Origin: SHVO01 sp041905795
GTDB taxonomy: Bacteria > Pseudomonadota > Alphaproteobacteria > Rhodospirillales > Rhodospirillaceae
Direction of reading: 5' to 3'
Assembly: GCA_041905795.1 (NCBI GenBank)
Contig: JAYRKL010000008.1
Span: 100,053-164,052, forward strand
DNA: 64,000 bases
Shown: positions 1-8,541 of the stretch, piece after piece
Layout: each line of letters begins with the position of its first letter
How positions within the stretch are numbered: the first letter of the stretch is position 1
Notes under the pieces: model-generated
Database searches by the model: none
The model's input: only the letters and a program-made list of their open reading frames with translations
What the model was told of the DNA's origin: nothing
Translations under genes and position numbers: made by a program

Positions 1-722
1 ACTACCTCTATGTGCAGGCCTTCGACGCGGAGTTCTCCCGGCGCTCGGCGGAGAACTTCGTGTCCGAAGTGCTGGCGGGAGGGCTCGGCGTGTCGCATAT
101 CGTGGTCGGCTTCGACTACGTGTTCGGGCACCAGCGCAAAGGCAACGTCGCGCTGCTTCAGGAACTGGCGGGACGTTACGGCTTCGGCGTCACCGCGGTG
201 GGCGAAACCGCGGCCGCCGACGGCCTGCGCTATTCCTCCACCAATATCCGCAATCTCCTCAAGGACGGCAGGCCCGCCGAGGCCGCGCGCCTGCTCGGCC
301 GTTACTGGGAGATCGAAGGGCGGGTGGAGCAGGGCGACCAGCGTGGACGCCTGTTGGGGTTTCCGACCGCGAACCTGCCCTATAAGGACTACCTGCACCC
401 GCGCCAGGGTGTGTACGCGGTGCGCGCCGGCATCGACCAGGGCGCCGCGACCGTGTGGTTCGACGGCGTCGCCAATTTCGGCAGCCGGCCGACCTTCGAC
501 AAGACCGACGTGCTGCTGGAAGCGCACCTGCTCGGGTTCACCGGCGACCTCTACGGACGGCATTTGCGGGTGGCGCTGGCCGACTACCTGCGCCCGGTGC
601 GGAAGTTCGACGGACTGACCGCGCTGACCGCGCAGATCGCCAAGGACGCCGTGCAGGCGCGCGCCAGCCTCAGCCGGCTTGCGGCGGCCCCGGTGACCGC
701 GCCTTACATCCCGGCGCTTTGA
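1..722 (+). CDS. ribF: Bifunctional riboflavin kinase / FAD synthetase (RibF), 5' end missing
   Basis: Converts riboflavin to FMN and then FMN to FAD in the cytoplasm. The reading frame is already open at the window edge (in phase from base 3), so about the first quarter of the usual roughly 310-residue protein is missing. The visible part has the end of the nucleotidyltransferase domain with its SSTNIR motif, then the riboflavin kinase domain with GRLLGFPTANL and a DVLLEAHLLGF segment. It ends at a TGA at 720-722. It sits upstream of ileS and lspA, an order often seen in Proteobacteria. Family assignment is firm; the true start lies outside the window. Confidence 0.95.
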   Translation, partial: YLYVQAFDAEFSRRSAENFVSEVLAGGLGVSHIVVGFDYVFGHQRKGNVALLQELAGRYGFGVTAVGETAAADGLRYSSTNIRNLLKDGRPAEAARLLGRYWEIEGRVEQGDQRGRLLGFPTANLPYKDYLHPRQGVYAVRAGIDQGAATVWFDGVANFGSRPTFDKTDVLLEAHLLGFTGDLYGRHLRVALADYLRPVRKFDGLTALTAQIAKDAVQARASLSRLAAAPVTAPYIPAL

Positions 723-943
723 GAAAATATATACAAATCAATATATTATAGGCGCTGTTGTCGCGGCCCCGTACGCCTGATAGACACGGGCCGCGATGAT
801 CAGGACCTTTGGAATCCGCAGGATAGGGCGAATTAGCCGCCCCATCTCCCGCCCGGCGCTTTAAGGGCTGGAATGGGGACCGTTCTCCTTCGCCCATTGT
901 CTTCCCCCTAATTGGGTCTTCCCTGTAATTGGATTTCCGCGCC
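723..943. other. ribF-ileS intergenic region with hairpin
   Basis: A 221-base gap without a convincing gene. Just after ribF there is an AT-rich stretch (726-749), unusual for this GC-rich sequence and a candidate promoter or upstream element. It is followed by an inverted repeat near 769-806 whose arms read TCGCGGCCC and GGGCCGCGA. The hairpin could end ribF transcription or form part of an ileS leader. No T-box-like conserved element was recognised. Confidence 0.35.
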
Positions 944-3775
944 ATGGCCGACCAGCCCGCCCCCGCGACACCGGATTACCGCACCACCGTCTTCCTGCCC
1001 GCCACCGACTTCCCGATGAAGGCCGGCTTGCCGCAACTGGAAGCCAAGCTCCTGGCCCGCTGGGAGGAGATGGACCTCTATAAGCTGCTGCGCGAGACCG
1101 CCAAGGGCCGCGAAAAGTTCGTGCTGCATGACGGGCCGCCGTACGCCAACGGCCACCTGCACATCGGTCATGCGCTCAACAAGATCCTCAAGGACGTGAT
1201 CGTCCGCGCCCGCCAGATGATGGGTTACGATTCCAACTATGTGCCGGGCTGGGACTGCCACGGTCTGCCGATCGAATGGAAGATCGAGGAAGAATACCGC
1301 GCCAAGGGCAAGAACAAGGACGACGTGCCGGTGGTGGAGTTCCGCCGCCAGTGCCGCGAGTTCGCCGAGAAGTGGATTGCGGTGCAGCGCGAGGAATTCA
1401 AGCGCCTCGGTGTCATCGGCGACTGGAAGAACCCCTATATGACCATGGCGTTCCCGGCCGAGGGCGCCATCGTGCGCGAACTCGGCAAGTTCGTCATGAA
1501 CGGCGCGCTCTATCGCGGCGCCAAGCCGGTGTTGTGGTCGGTGGTGGAGCGCACCGCGCTCGCCGACGCCGAAGTGGAATACGAGGACCACACCTCGACC
1601 ACCGTGTGGGTGAAGTTCCCGGTGGTGGAGACCAAGGCCGCCGCCGCCAAGGACGCGTCCATCGTCATCTGGACCACGACGCCCTGGACCATGCCCGGCA
1701 ACCGCCTGATCGCCTTCGGCGACGCCATCACCTACGACGTGGTGCAGGTGAAAGCCGTGGCCGAGGGTGCGCTCCCGAAAGTGGGCGAGAAGATCGTGGT
1801 CGCGCGCGAACTCCTGGAAGCCACCCTCAAGGCCGCCAAGATCACGGAACACGCGGTGGTCGACAGCATGAAGGGCGAGGCGTTCACGGGCACCGTCTGC
1901 CGCCATCCGTTCGCGGGGCAGGGCTATGATTTCCCGGTACCCATGTACGCCGGCGATTTCGTCACCACCGAGGCCGGCACCGGCTTCGTGCACGGCGCGC
2001 CCGGCCATGGCGAGGACGACTGGATCCTCGGCATGAAGCACAACGTCCCGGTGCCCGACACCGTGGACGGCGAAGGCAAATACATGGCCCATGTGCCGCT
2101 GTTCGCCGGCAAGCATGTGTTCAAGATCGACGCCGACATGATCGCGGCGCTGACGGGTGCGAACGCGCTGTTGGCGCACGGCAAACTCACCCACAGCTAT
2201 CCGCATTCCTGGCGCTCCAAGGCGCCGCTCATCTTCCGCAATACGCCGCAGTGGTTCATCTCCATGGAGAAGACCGGCCTGCGCGAAAAGGCCCTGGCCG
2301 CCATCGCCGCGACGCAGTGGGTGCCGCCCTTGGGCCGCAACCGCATCCAGGCCATGATCGAGAGCCGCCCGGACTGGTGCATCTCCAGACAAAGACAGTG
2401 GGGCGTGCCTCTCGCGGTGTTCACCCACAAGGTCACCGGCGAGTTGCTGCGCGATCAGGCGGTGATCGACCGTATCGCCGAGGCGGTGACCAAGGAAGGC
2501 GCCGACGCCTGGCTGTCCTCGCCGCCGGAGCGGTTCCTCGGCAACACTTACAAGGCCGAGGACTGGAATCAGGTCACCGACATCATCGAGGTGTGGTTCG
2601 ACTCCGGCTCCACCCACGCCTTCGTACTCGAGCAGCGCCCGGATCTGAAATGGCCCGCGGATCTGTACCTCGAAGGCTCCGACCAGCATCGCGGCTGGTT
2701 CCACACCTCGCTGCTGGAATCCTGCGGCACGCGTGGACGTGCGCCGTTCGACGCCGTGCTCACCCATGGCTTCGTGCTGGACGAGAAGGGCCGCAAGATG
2801 TCCAAGTCGTTGGGCAATGTCGTCGCGCCCCAGGACGTGGCCAACCAGTCGGGCGCGGATATCCTGCGCCTGTGGGTGGTGGGCTCCAACTACGCCGCGG
2901 ACCTGTCGGTCGGCCCCAACATCATCAAGCAGATGAGCGACCTTTACCGCCGCCTGCGCAATACTTTGCGCTACCTGCTCGGCAACCTCGCCGGCTTCGA
3001 CGAAGCCGAGCGCCTGGACGCGCACGACATGCCGGAATTGGAGCGCTGGGTGCTGCACCGCCTGAAGCAGATGGACAAGACCATCCGCGAGGGCTGCACC
3101 GCCTACGACTTCCACGGCGTGTTCAACGAACTGCATAACTTCTGCGCCGTGGACCTGTCGGCGCTGTATTTCGATATCCGCAAGGACGCGCTGTATTGCG
3201 ACGCGCCGTCCTCGCTCAAGCGCCGCGCCTGCCGCACGGTGCTGGCGATCACCTATGACTGCCTGGTGAAGTGGCTGGCGCCATTCATCTGCTTCACGGC
3301 GGAGGAGGCTTGGCTCGCGCGCCATCCCGACGCCAAATCGGTGCACCTGGAGACCTTCCCGGACCTCCCCGACAGCTGGCGCGACGATGCGCTCGCCGAG
3401 AAGTGGGCGACGGTGTTCGCGCTGCGTCGCGTCGTCACCGGCGCGCTGGAACTGGACCGTGCCGCCAAGCGCATCGGTGCTTCGCTCCAGGCCCATCCCA
3501 AGCTCTACGCCGGCCAGGAAACGCTGGCCAAGATCGCCGGCGTGCCCATGGAAGAAGTCTGCATCGTCTCCAACATCGCTCTGGTCGCCGCGCCACCGCC
3601 GGACGGCGCCTATGTGATTGCCGATGTGCCGGGCGCTGGTGCCGTGGTCGAGCTGGCCGAGGGCGCCAAGTGCCAGCGCTGCTGGAAGGTGCTGCCCGAC
3701 GTGGGCCGCCACCGTCATGTTGCGGTGTGCGAGCGCTGCGACGCGGCGGTCGGCCAGATCAGTTCCGCCGCCTGA
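944..3775 (+). CDS. ileS: Isoleucyl-tRNA synthetase
   Basis: Class I aminoacyl-tRNA synthetase that charges tRNA-Ile and edits misactivated valine. The 943-residue product has the HIGH motif at about residues 73-76 inside PYANGHLHIGH, the KMSKS loop at about 618-622, and a C-terminal zinc-binding module with Cys pairs at about 910/913 and 929/932. The length is normal for a bacterial IleS with the C-terminal zinc finger. The ATG at 944 is preferred over an in-frame TTG at 929 because it begins MADQPAPATPDY, directly before the conserved N-terminus. lspA follows after 3 bases, so the two are probably co-transcribed. Confidence 0.98.
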   Translation: MADQPAPATPDYRTTVFLPATDFPMKAGLPQLEAKLLARWEEMDLYKLLRETAKGREKFVLHDGPPYANGHLHIGHALNKILKDVIVRARQMMGYDSNYVPGWDCHGLPIEWKIEEEYRAKGKNKDDVPVVEFRRQCREFAEKWIAVQREEFKRLGVIGDWKNPYMTMAFPAEGAIVRELGKFVMNGALYRGAKPVLWSVVERTALADAEVEYEDHTSTTVWVKFPVVETKAAAAKDASIVIWTTTPWTMPGNRLIAFGDAITYDVVQVKAVAEGALPKVGEKIVVARELLEATLKAAKITEHAVVDSMKGEAFTGTVCRHPFAGQGYDFPVPMYAGDFVTTEAGTGFVHGAPGHGEDDWILGMKHNVPVPDTVDGEGKYMAHVPLFAGKHVFKIDADMIAALTGANALLAHGKLTHSYPHSWRSKAPLIFRNTPQWFISMEKTGLREKALAAIAATQWVPPLGRNRIQAMIESRPDWCISRQRQWGVPLAVFTHKVTGELLRDQAVIDRIAEAVTKEGADAWLSSPPERFLGNTYKAEDWNQVTDIIEVWFDSGSTHAFVLEQRPDLKWPADLYLEGSDQHRGWFHTSLLESCGTRGRAPFDAVLTHGFVLDEKGRKMSKSLGNVVAPQDVANQSGADILRLWVVGSNYAADLSVGPNIIKQMSDLYRRLRNTLRYLLGNLAGFDEAERLDAHDMPELERWVLHRLKQMDKTIREGCTAYDFHGVFNELHNFCAVDLSALYFDIRKDALYCDAPSSLKRRACRTVLAITYDCLVKWLAPFICFTAEEAWLARHPDAKSVHLETFPDLPDSWRDDALAEKWATVFALRRVVTGALELDRAAKRIGASLQAHPKLYAGQETLAKIAGVPMEEVCIVSNIALVAAPPPDGAYVIADVPGAGAVVELAEGAKCQRCWKVLPDVGRHRHVAVCERCDAAVGQISSAA

Positions 3776-3778
3776 GCC

Positions 3779-4315
3779 ATGGAGATCCCGGCTTCCCGCA
3801 AAGTCCCCCATGGCGGCCTCGCGGCCGCCGTGGGCGGTTTGCTCGCGGACCAGGCGTCCAAGTACGTCATCATCGAGAAGGTGATGCGCCCGGAGGGCGT
3901 GACCGAGACGCCGTTCTATTCGCCGCGGGTCATCGAAGTGCTGCCGGTGTTCGACCTGCACCTGTCCTGGAACGCCGGGATGAGTTTCTCGCTGTTCAAT
4001 TCCGGAACCGACACCATGGTGGCGGTGCTGCTGGCGGTGCGGGTGCTGATCACGCTCTTGTTATTGTGGTGGCTCTGGCGCCTGGACAGGCCCTGGTTGC
4101 AGGTATCCTGCGGCCTGATCATCGGCGGCGCGCTCGGCAATATCGTCGACCAGGTCACCTTCGGGGCGGTGGCCGATTTCCTGCTGTTTCATTGGCGGGA
4201 GTGGCAATTTCCGACATTTAACCTCGCCGATACCTTCATCACCATCGGCGCGGGTATGTGGCTGCTTGACGCGGTCATCTCGCCCCATCACGATGCGGCC
4301 GCAACCAAGGAATAA
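3779..4315 (+). CDS. lspA: Lipoprotein signal peptidase LspA
   Basis: Inner-membrane aspartyl protease (signal peptidase II) that removes the signal peptide from diacylglyceryl-modified prolipoproteins. The 178-residue protein has four hydrophobic segments and the family motifs: LADQASK near residue 24, WNAGMSFSLF near 64-73, GGALGNIVDQ with Asp124, and FNLADTF with Asp151. Asp124 and Asp151 match the catalytic pair of the family. GNIVDQ replaces the more usual GNxxDR. It starts 3 bases after ileS and 5 bases before the lipoprotein gene bamF, whose product would be one of its substrates. Confidence 0.96.
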   Translation: MEIPASRKVPHGGLAAAVGGLLADQASKYVIIEKVMRPEGVTETPFYSPRVIEVLPVFDLHLSWNAGMSFSLFNSGTDTMVAVLLAVRVLITLLLLWWLWRLDRPWLQVSCGLIIGGALGNIVDQVTFGAVADFLLFHWREWQFPTFNLADTFITIGAGMWLLDAVISPHHDAAATKE

Positions 4316-4320
4316 CGGTT

Positions 4321-4899
4321 ATGAAATTCGTTACTGACACAAAGCTGTCTCGCACTACCGTCACCGGCGTTGTCGCGCTCGCCGCCGTGGTGACGCTGTC
4401 CGGCTGCCAGAGCATGAAGCGCAACCTCGGCCTGCAGCGCACGGTGCCCGACGAATTCGCCGTGGCCGCGCCCGCGCCCTTGTCGGTGCCGCCCGATTAC
4501 AACCTGCGTCCGCCGGCGCCGGGTGAAGAGCGCCCGCAGCAGCTGACCCCGGTCGAACAGGCCCGCGCCGCCCTCATCGGCCGCGCCCGCCTGCAGGCCT
4601 ACCAGACCCGCGGCATGAGCCGCGGCGAAGCCCAGTTCCTGGCCCATGCCGGCGCCGACGACATCGCGCCCAACATCCGCAACACCCTGGACAAGGAAGT
4701 TTCGGTGTTCGCCGGCGAGAAGCAGGACTTCACCGACCGCCTGTTGTTCTGGAAGGCGGAAGACGCCGCCGGCACCGCCATCGATCCGGCGGCCGAGATG
4801 CGCCGCCTGAGCCAGAACGCCGCCAGCGGCAAGAAGCCGGGCGAGGGCGCGATCCCCGTCATCACCAAGGGCGGTTCGGGCTTCCTGAAGGTGTTCTAG
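4321..4899 (+). CDS. bamF: DUF3035 lipoprotein, BamF-type subunit of outer-membrane assembly
   Basis: A 192-residue predicted outer-membrane lipoprotein. An N-terminal hydrophobic segment ends in the lipobox LSGC with Cys29 as lipidation site. Directly after it comes RNLGLQRTVPDEF and then a Pro-rich stretch (LSVPPDYNLRPPAPGEER), the hallmark of DUF3035. Members of this family are known as BamF in Alphaproteobacteria, an accessory of the BAM beta-barrel insertion complex; that role is taken from the family. It follows lspA by 5 bases. Its TAG stop overlaps the stop of the convergent downstream gene in a CTAG, so there is no terminator space between them. Confidence 0.88.
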   Translation: MKFVTDTKLSRTTVTGVVALAAVVTLSGCQSMKRNLGLQRTVPDEFAVAAPAPLSVPPDYNLRPPAPGEERPQQLTPVEQARAALIGRARLQAYQTRGMSRGEAQFLAHAGADDIAPNIRNTLDKEVSVFAGEKQDFTDRLLFWKAEDAAGTAIDPAAEMRRLSQNAASGKKPGEGAIPVITKGGSGFLKVF

Positions 4900-5651
4900 G
4901 CTGGCGGTGCTGCCGTCAGCGGCTGCGCGTCCCGGATCCGCACAAAGACAAAACCGAACATCGTCGCCATCGCTGCAAAGGTGAATACCGTCGCGGCGCC
5001 ATGGATCGCGGCCGCGGCGATTCCACCGATCAGATCGCCGACGAACACCACGATGGTTTCGCCCAGGCCGATGATCGACAAGGTCCACAGCAGCGGCCAT
5101 GTCAGGCCGCGCGTCATGTCCCACGACGCCCGCAGGCTGACCGGCTGATCCGTGGCGGCCAGCGCGAACACGAAGCTGATCCGGTTGATGACCGCGAGCG
5201 CGAACAGAATGCCGGCGAGGCCAAGCACGATACACAGTACGGTCGCCAGCACACCCTGGCCCGCAGCGTAATACACGCCGGCCAACGCAATGGCCGCCAC
5301 GACAAAGATGGCCATGCCCACCAGCATCACCACCATCTGCCATCCCAAAAGCCGCCACTCGCGGGCGCCGAAAACGAACACCGGCTGACGCGCGGCTTCG
5401 TCCTTGCCCAGGACGATCATGCGGTACCAGGTGACGACCATCGGCAGGCACACCAGCAACTGCGCCGCCACCAGCGCGGCGCCGATGGCTTTGTCGGTCG
5501 TCGTCGACTCCTGGCTGAAATAGCGGGGCAGGAGCAGGGTGGCGAGGGCGATGACGGCGAACGGGATGGCCCCGTGCCGGACGAGCATGCGCCACTCCCG
5601 GACACAATAGACCACGATCTCATCCACCATGGACGGGACGCTGAAGGTCAT
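4896..5651 (-). CDS. Multi-pass inner-membrane protein of unknown function
   Basis: A 251-residue protein with about six hydrophobic segments, an N-terminal MTFSVPSMVDEIV and a short polar C-terminus. The pattern recalls generic YciC/DUF-type membrane proteins, but I recognise no specific family or catalytic motif. The ATG at 5651 is chosen because GGAG lies about 7 bases upstream; the same frame stays open to 5726. It is encoded opposite to the flanking lspA-bamF and peptidase genes and ends in a 4-base stop-to-stop overlap with bamF. Function unknown. Confidence 0.75.
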   Translation of the reverse strand: MTFSVPSMVDEIVVYCVREWRMLVRHGAIPFAVIALATLLLPRYFSQESTTTDKAIGAALVAAQLLVCLPMVVTWYRMIVLGKDEAARQPVFVFGAREWRLLGWQMVVMLVGMAIFVVAAIALAGVYYAAGQGVLATVLCIVLGLAGILFALAVINRISFVFALAATDQPVSLRASWDMTRGLTWPLLWTLSIIGLGETIVVFVGDLIGGIAAAAIHGAATVFTFAAMATMFGFVFVRIRDAQPLTAAPPA

Positions 5652-5786
5652 CGAAGTCTCCACAACCTGCCGTAACGCCGAGCTTACGATGCCGGCCCGT
5701 GATCGTCTCGCGCAATGCGGGGCCATTGACCTCGAGGAAGGGGACGCCCAGAGTCGGCGTCTTGTTCCCCGGCAACGGATATCTCC

Positions 5787-7142
5787 ATGCGCTTACGCCT
5801 CCTGCTTCCAGCCCTCGCGGCGGTTCTTGGTTTTGCCGCTCAACCCGCCCAGGCGGCCGTGTACGGCGCGGAGACTTTCACGCTCGCCAACGGCATGCAG
5901 GTAGTGGTCATCCCCAATCATCGGGCGCCGGTGGTCAGCCATATGGTGTTCTATCGCGCCGGCGCCGCCGAGGATCTGCCCGGCAAATCGGGCATCGCGC
6001 ATTTCCTCGAGCACCTGCTGTTCAAGGGCACGCCGAAGTATCCAGCGGGCGCGGTCATGGACGTGGTGGCGCGCAACGGCGGCAACCAGAACGCCTTCAC
6101 CACCCGCGACTACACCGGTTACTTCCAGAACATCGCCGCCGACCGCCTGCCCCTGATGATGGACATGGAAGCGGACCGCATGCGCAACCTGATCATCAAC
6201 AAGAGCATCATCGACACCGAACGCGAGGTGATCATCGAGGAACGGCGCATGCGGGTGGACAACGTGCCGGCCTCGATCCTGCAGGAGCGCCTCGACGCCG
6301 GCCTATGGATGAACAATCACTACGCCATCCCGATCATCGGCTGGGAGCCGGAGATGCACCAGCTCGACGAGACCGACGCCAAGGCCTATTACGACGCCCA
6401 TTACACGCCCAATAACGCCATCCTGGTGGTGGCGGGCGACATCACCATGGCGGCGTTGAAGCCGCTGGCGGAGAAAACCTACGGCGCGATCCCATTGCCG
6501 AAAGGGCAGGCGCCCAAACCGACCACGCGCACCCGCGACGCCTATCTCTATCCGCCGTCGGACAATCGCATCGTCATGCATGACGAACGGGTCAACCAGC
6601 CGCAGTGGATCAAGCAGTTCATCGCGCCCAGCTACAGCGTCGGCGACCGCACCGACGTCCACGCGCTGGAAGTGTTCGCCGACCTGATCGGCGGCGGCTC
6701 CACCGCCAAGCTGTATCGTACTCTCGTCGTGGACCAGAAAGTGGCGGCGGGCGTGTCCGCCAGCTATGACGCCGAAGCCGTGTCCTACGGCGTGTTCTAC
6801 CTGTCCCTGACGCCGAGCCCCGGCGTGGCTATCGAGAAAGCCGAAGCCGCACTCGACGCCGCGCTCGCGGCGCTGCTCAAGGACGGCATCACCGACGCCG
6901 ACGTCACCCGCGCCAAGAACCGCATGGCCGCGCGCCTCGCCTTCGCCAAGGACTCGCCCATGAGCGCCGCGCGCGCCGTCGGTACGTCGCTGGCCGCCGG
7001 CGTCTCGCTCAATGATATCGAGACCTGGCCCGACGCCATGAACAAGGTCACCACCGAGCAGGTGCGCGGCGCCGCGCGGCGGCTGTTCACCACCGCATCC
7101 TCGGCGACCGGGATCTTGCTCCCCGCGGGAGAAAAGCAATGA
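5787..7142 (+). CDS. M16 family (pitrilysin-like) zinc peptidase, catalytic member
   Basis: Exported zinc metallopeptidase of 451 residues. The N-terminus is a Sec signal peptide (hydrophobic run ending near AQPAQA, residue 23). The inverted zinc motif HFLEH is at residues 72-76, followed by EREVIIEE, which supplies the third ligand. The C-terminal M16 domain follows. Such half-length M16B proteins work as heterodimers with an inactive partner. The next gene overlaps by four bases (ATGA) and encodes that kind of partner. Substrate unknown; location periplasmic. Confidence 0.93.
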   Translation: MRLRLLLPALAAVLGFAAQPAQAAVYGAETFTLANGMQVVVIPNHRAPVVSHMVFYRAGAAEDLPGKSGIAHFLEHLLFKGTPKYPAGAVMDVVARNGGNQNAFTTRDYTGYFQNIAADRLPLMMDMEADRMRNLIINKSIIDTEREVIIEERRMRVDNVPASILQERLDAGLWMNNHYAIPIIGWEPEMHQLDETDAKAYYDAHYTPNNAILVVAGDITMAALKPLAEKTYGAIPLPKGQAPKPTTRTRDAYLYPPSDNRIVMHDERVNQPQWIKQFIAPSYSVGDRTDVHALEVFADLIGGGSTAKLYRTLVVDQKVAAGVSASYDAEAVSYGVFYLSLTPSPGVAIEKAEAALDAALAALLKDGITDADVTRAKNRMAARLAFAKDSPMSAARAVGTSLAAGVSLNDIETWPDAMNKVTTEQVRGAARRLFTTASSATGILLPAGEKQ

Positions 7143-8449
7143 TGTTCGCTCGGGTTGTCTTCGCCGCCGCGTTGCTGTTCAGCACGACTGCCGGCGCCGT
7201 CACGGTCAAAGAGGTCAAAAGCCCCGGCGGGCTGACCGCCTATCTGTCCGAGGATCACACCGTCCCGATCGTCGCGGTCAGCTTCTTGTTCCACGGCGGG
7301 TCGGCCCTGGACCCCGTCGACAAGACCGGGCTCTCGTCCCTCGCCACCTCGACCATCGATGAAGGCGCCGGGCCCCTCGACTCTTTCGCCTTCCAGAGCG
7401 AGCTGCAGGACAAGGCCATCACTTTGCGCTTCGACGCCGGCGCCGACGATATCCGCGGCCGCCTGGTCTCGACCACGCCCAACGCCGCGCGGGCGTTCGA
7501 ATTGTTGCGCCTGGCGCTGACCCAGCCGCGCTTCGATGCCGAGCCGGTGGAGCGTATCCGCCGCGAACTGCTGGTGAGCATCCTGTCGCGGGACGAGGAC
7601 CCCTCGAGTGTCGCCCAGGAAAAACTGTTCGGCGCCATGTTCGGCGATCACCCCTACGCCCGCAACGAAGAGGGCACCGAGAAGACCATGAAGGCGATCA
7701 CGGTCGCCGACCTGCGCGCTTGGGCGAAAAATCGCTTCGCCCGCGACCGGGTGCTGATCGCGGTGTCCGGCGACATCACCGCCGCCGATCTCGCCAAGGC
7801 GATGGACCAGGTGTTCGGGGAGCTGCCGGCCACCACCGGCCTCAACGCGACGGTTGCTCAGGCGCCCGTGAGTCTCAAAGGCCAAGTGGTGCGCGTCACC
7901 AAAAACCTGCCGCAGACCGTGGTCTACATCGGGCAGAAGGGCCTCTTGCGCAGCGACCCCGACTGGTACATCGCCACTGTGGTCGACTACATCCTCGGCG
8001 GCGGCGGCTTCCAGTCGCGGCTCATGGACGAGGTGCGCGAGAAGCGCGGCCTCGCCTACGGCGTCTCCACCGCGCTGGTGCCGTTCGATATGGGCGCGAT
8101 GGTGCTGGCCCAGGTCGGCACGCGTTCCGACCAGGCCGACAACAGCCTCAAGATCATCCGCGACGAATGGAAGAAGATGCACGACGCCGGCCCCACCGAG
8201 GAGGAACTCAAGACCGCCAAGCTCTATCTCACCGGCGCCTGGCCTCTGCGGTTCACCTCGACCCAGAGCATCGCCGAGATGCTGCTGGCGGTGCAGAAGG
8301 ACAAGCTCGGCATCGACTACCTCGACAAGCGCAACAGCCTGATCGAGGCGGTGACCCTGGACGACGCCAAACGCCTGGCCAAGCGGCTCTATGATCCGGA
8401 AGGCCTGACCGTGGTGATGGTCGGACCCGCGCCCAAGGCCGCGAAATAG
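7139..8449 (+). CDS. M16 family peptidase-like protein, non-catalytic partner
   Basis: A 436-residue exported M16B homologue with a signal peptide (MMFARVVFAAALLFSTTAGA). Where the upstream gene has HFLEH, this one reads GLSSLATSTIDEG, so the zinc site is missing and it is predicted inactive. It keeps the C-terminal segment LMDEVREKRGLAYGVS, typical of the substrate-binding R/Y pair of non-catalytic subunits. The start overlaps the stop of the catalytic gene (ATGA), which implies coupled translation and equal stoichiometry. Together they form a conserved alphaproteobacterial peptidase pair. Confidence 0.92.
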   Translation: MMFARVVFAAALLFSTTAGAVTVKEVKSPGGLTAYLSEDHTVPIVAVSFLFHGGSALDPVDKTGLSSLATSTIDEGAGPLDSFAFQSELQDKAITLRFDAGADDIRGRLVSTTPNAARAFELLRLALTQPRFDAEPVERIRRELLVSILSRDEDPSSVAQEKLFGAMFGDHPYARNEEGTEKTMKAITVADLRAWAKNRFARDRVLIAVSGDITAADLAKAMDQVFGELPATTGLNATVAQAPVSLKGQVVRVTKNLPQTVVYIGQKGLLRSDPDWYIATVVDYILGGGGFQSRLMDEVREKRGLAYGVSTALVPFDMGAMVLAQVGTRSDQADNSLKIIRDEWKKMHDAGPTEEELKTAKLYLTGAWPLRFTSTQSIAEMLLAVQKDKLGIDYLDKRNSLIEAVTLDDAKRLAKRLYDPEGLTVVMVGPAPKAAK

Positions 8450-8541
8450 GCCTTTCATTTCGGGCTAAGGCCTTGATTTTCAAGCCAATCGTATTCTTGG
8501 CGTTTGGCTTGTCCATCACAGGTTGATATGGTGCGCGGCGC

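Noticed and set aside
908..3961. A 1017-residue open frame antisense to ileS
   Set aside because: It mirrors the high-GC codon pattern of ileS, has a His/Arg/Gly-rich composition and no recognisable domain. ileS on the other strand is certain.
8470..8490. TTGATTTTCAA before pgi as a possible FNR site
   Set aside because: The spacing between the half sites is too short for TTGAT-N4-ATCAA.
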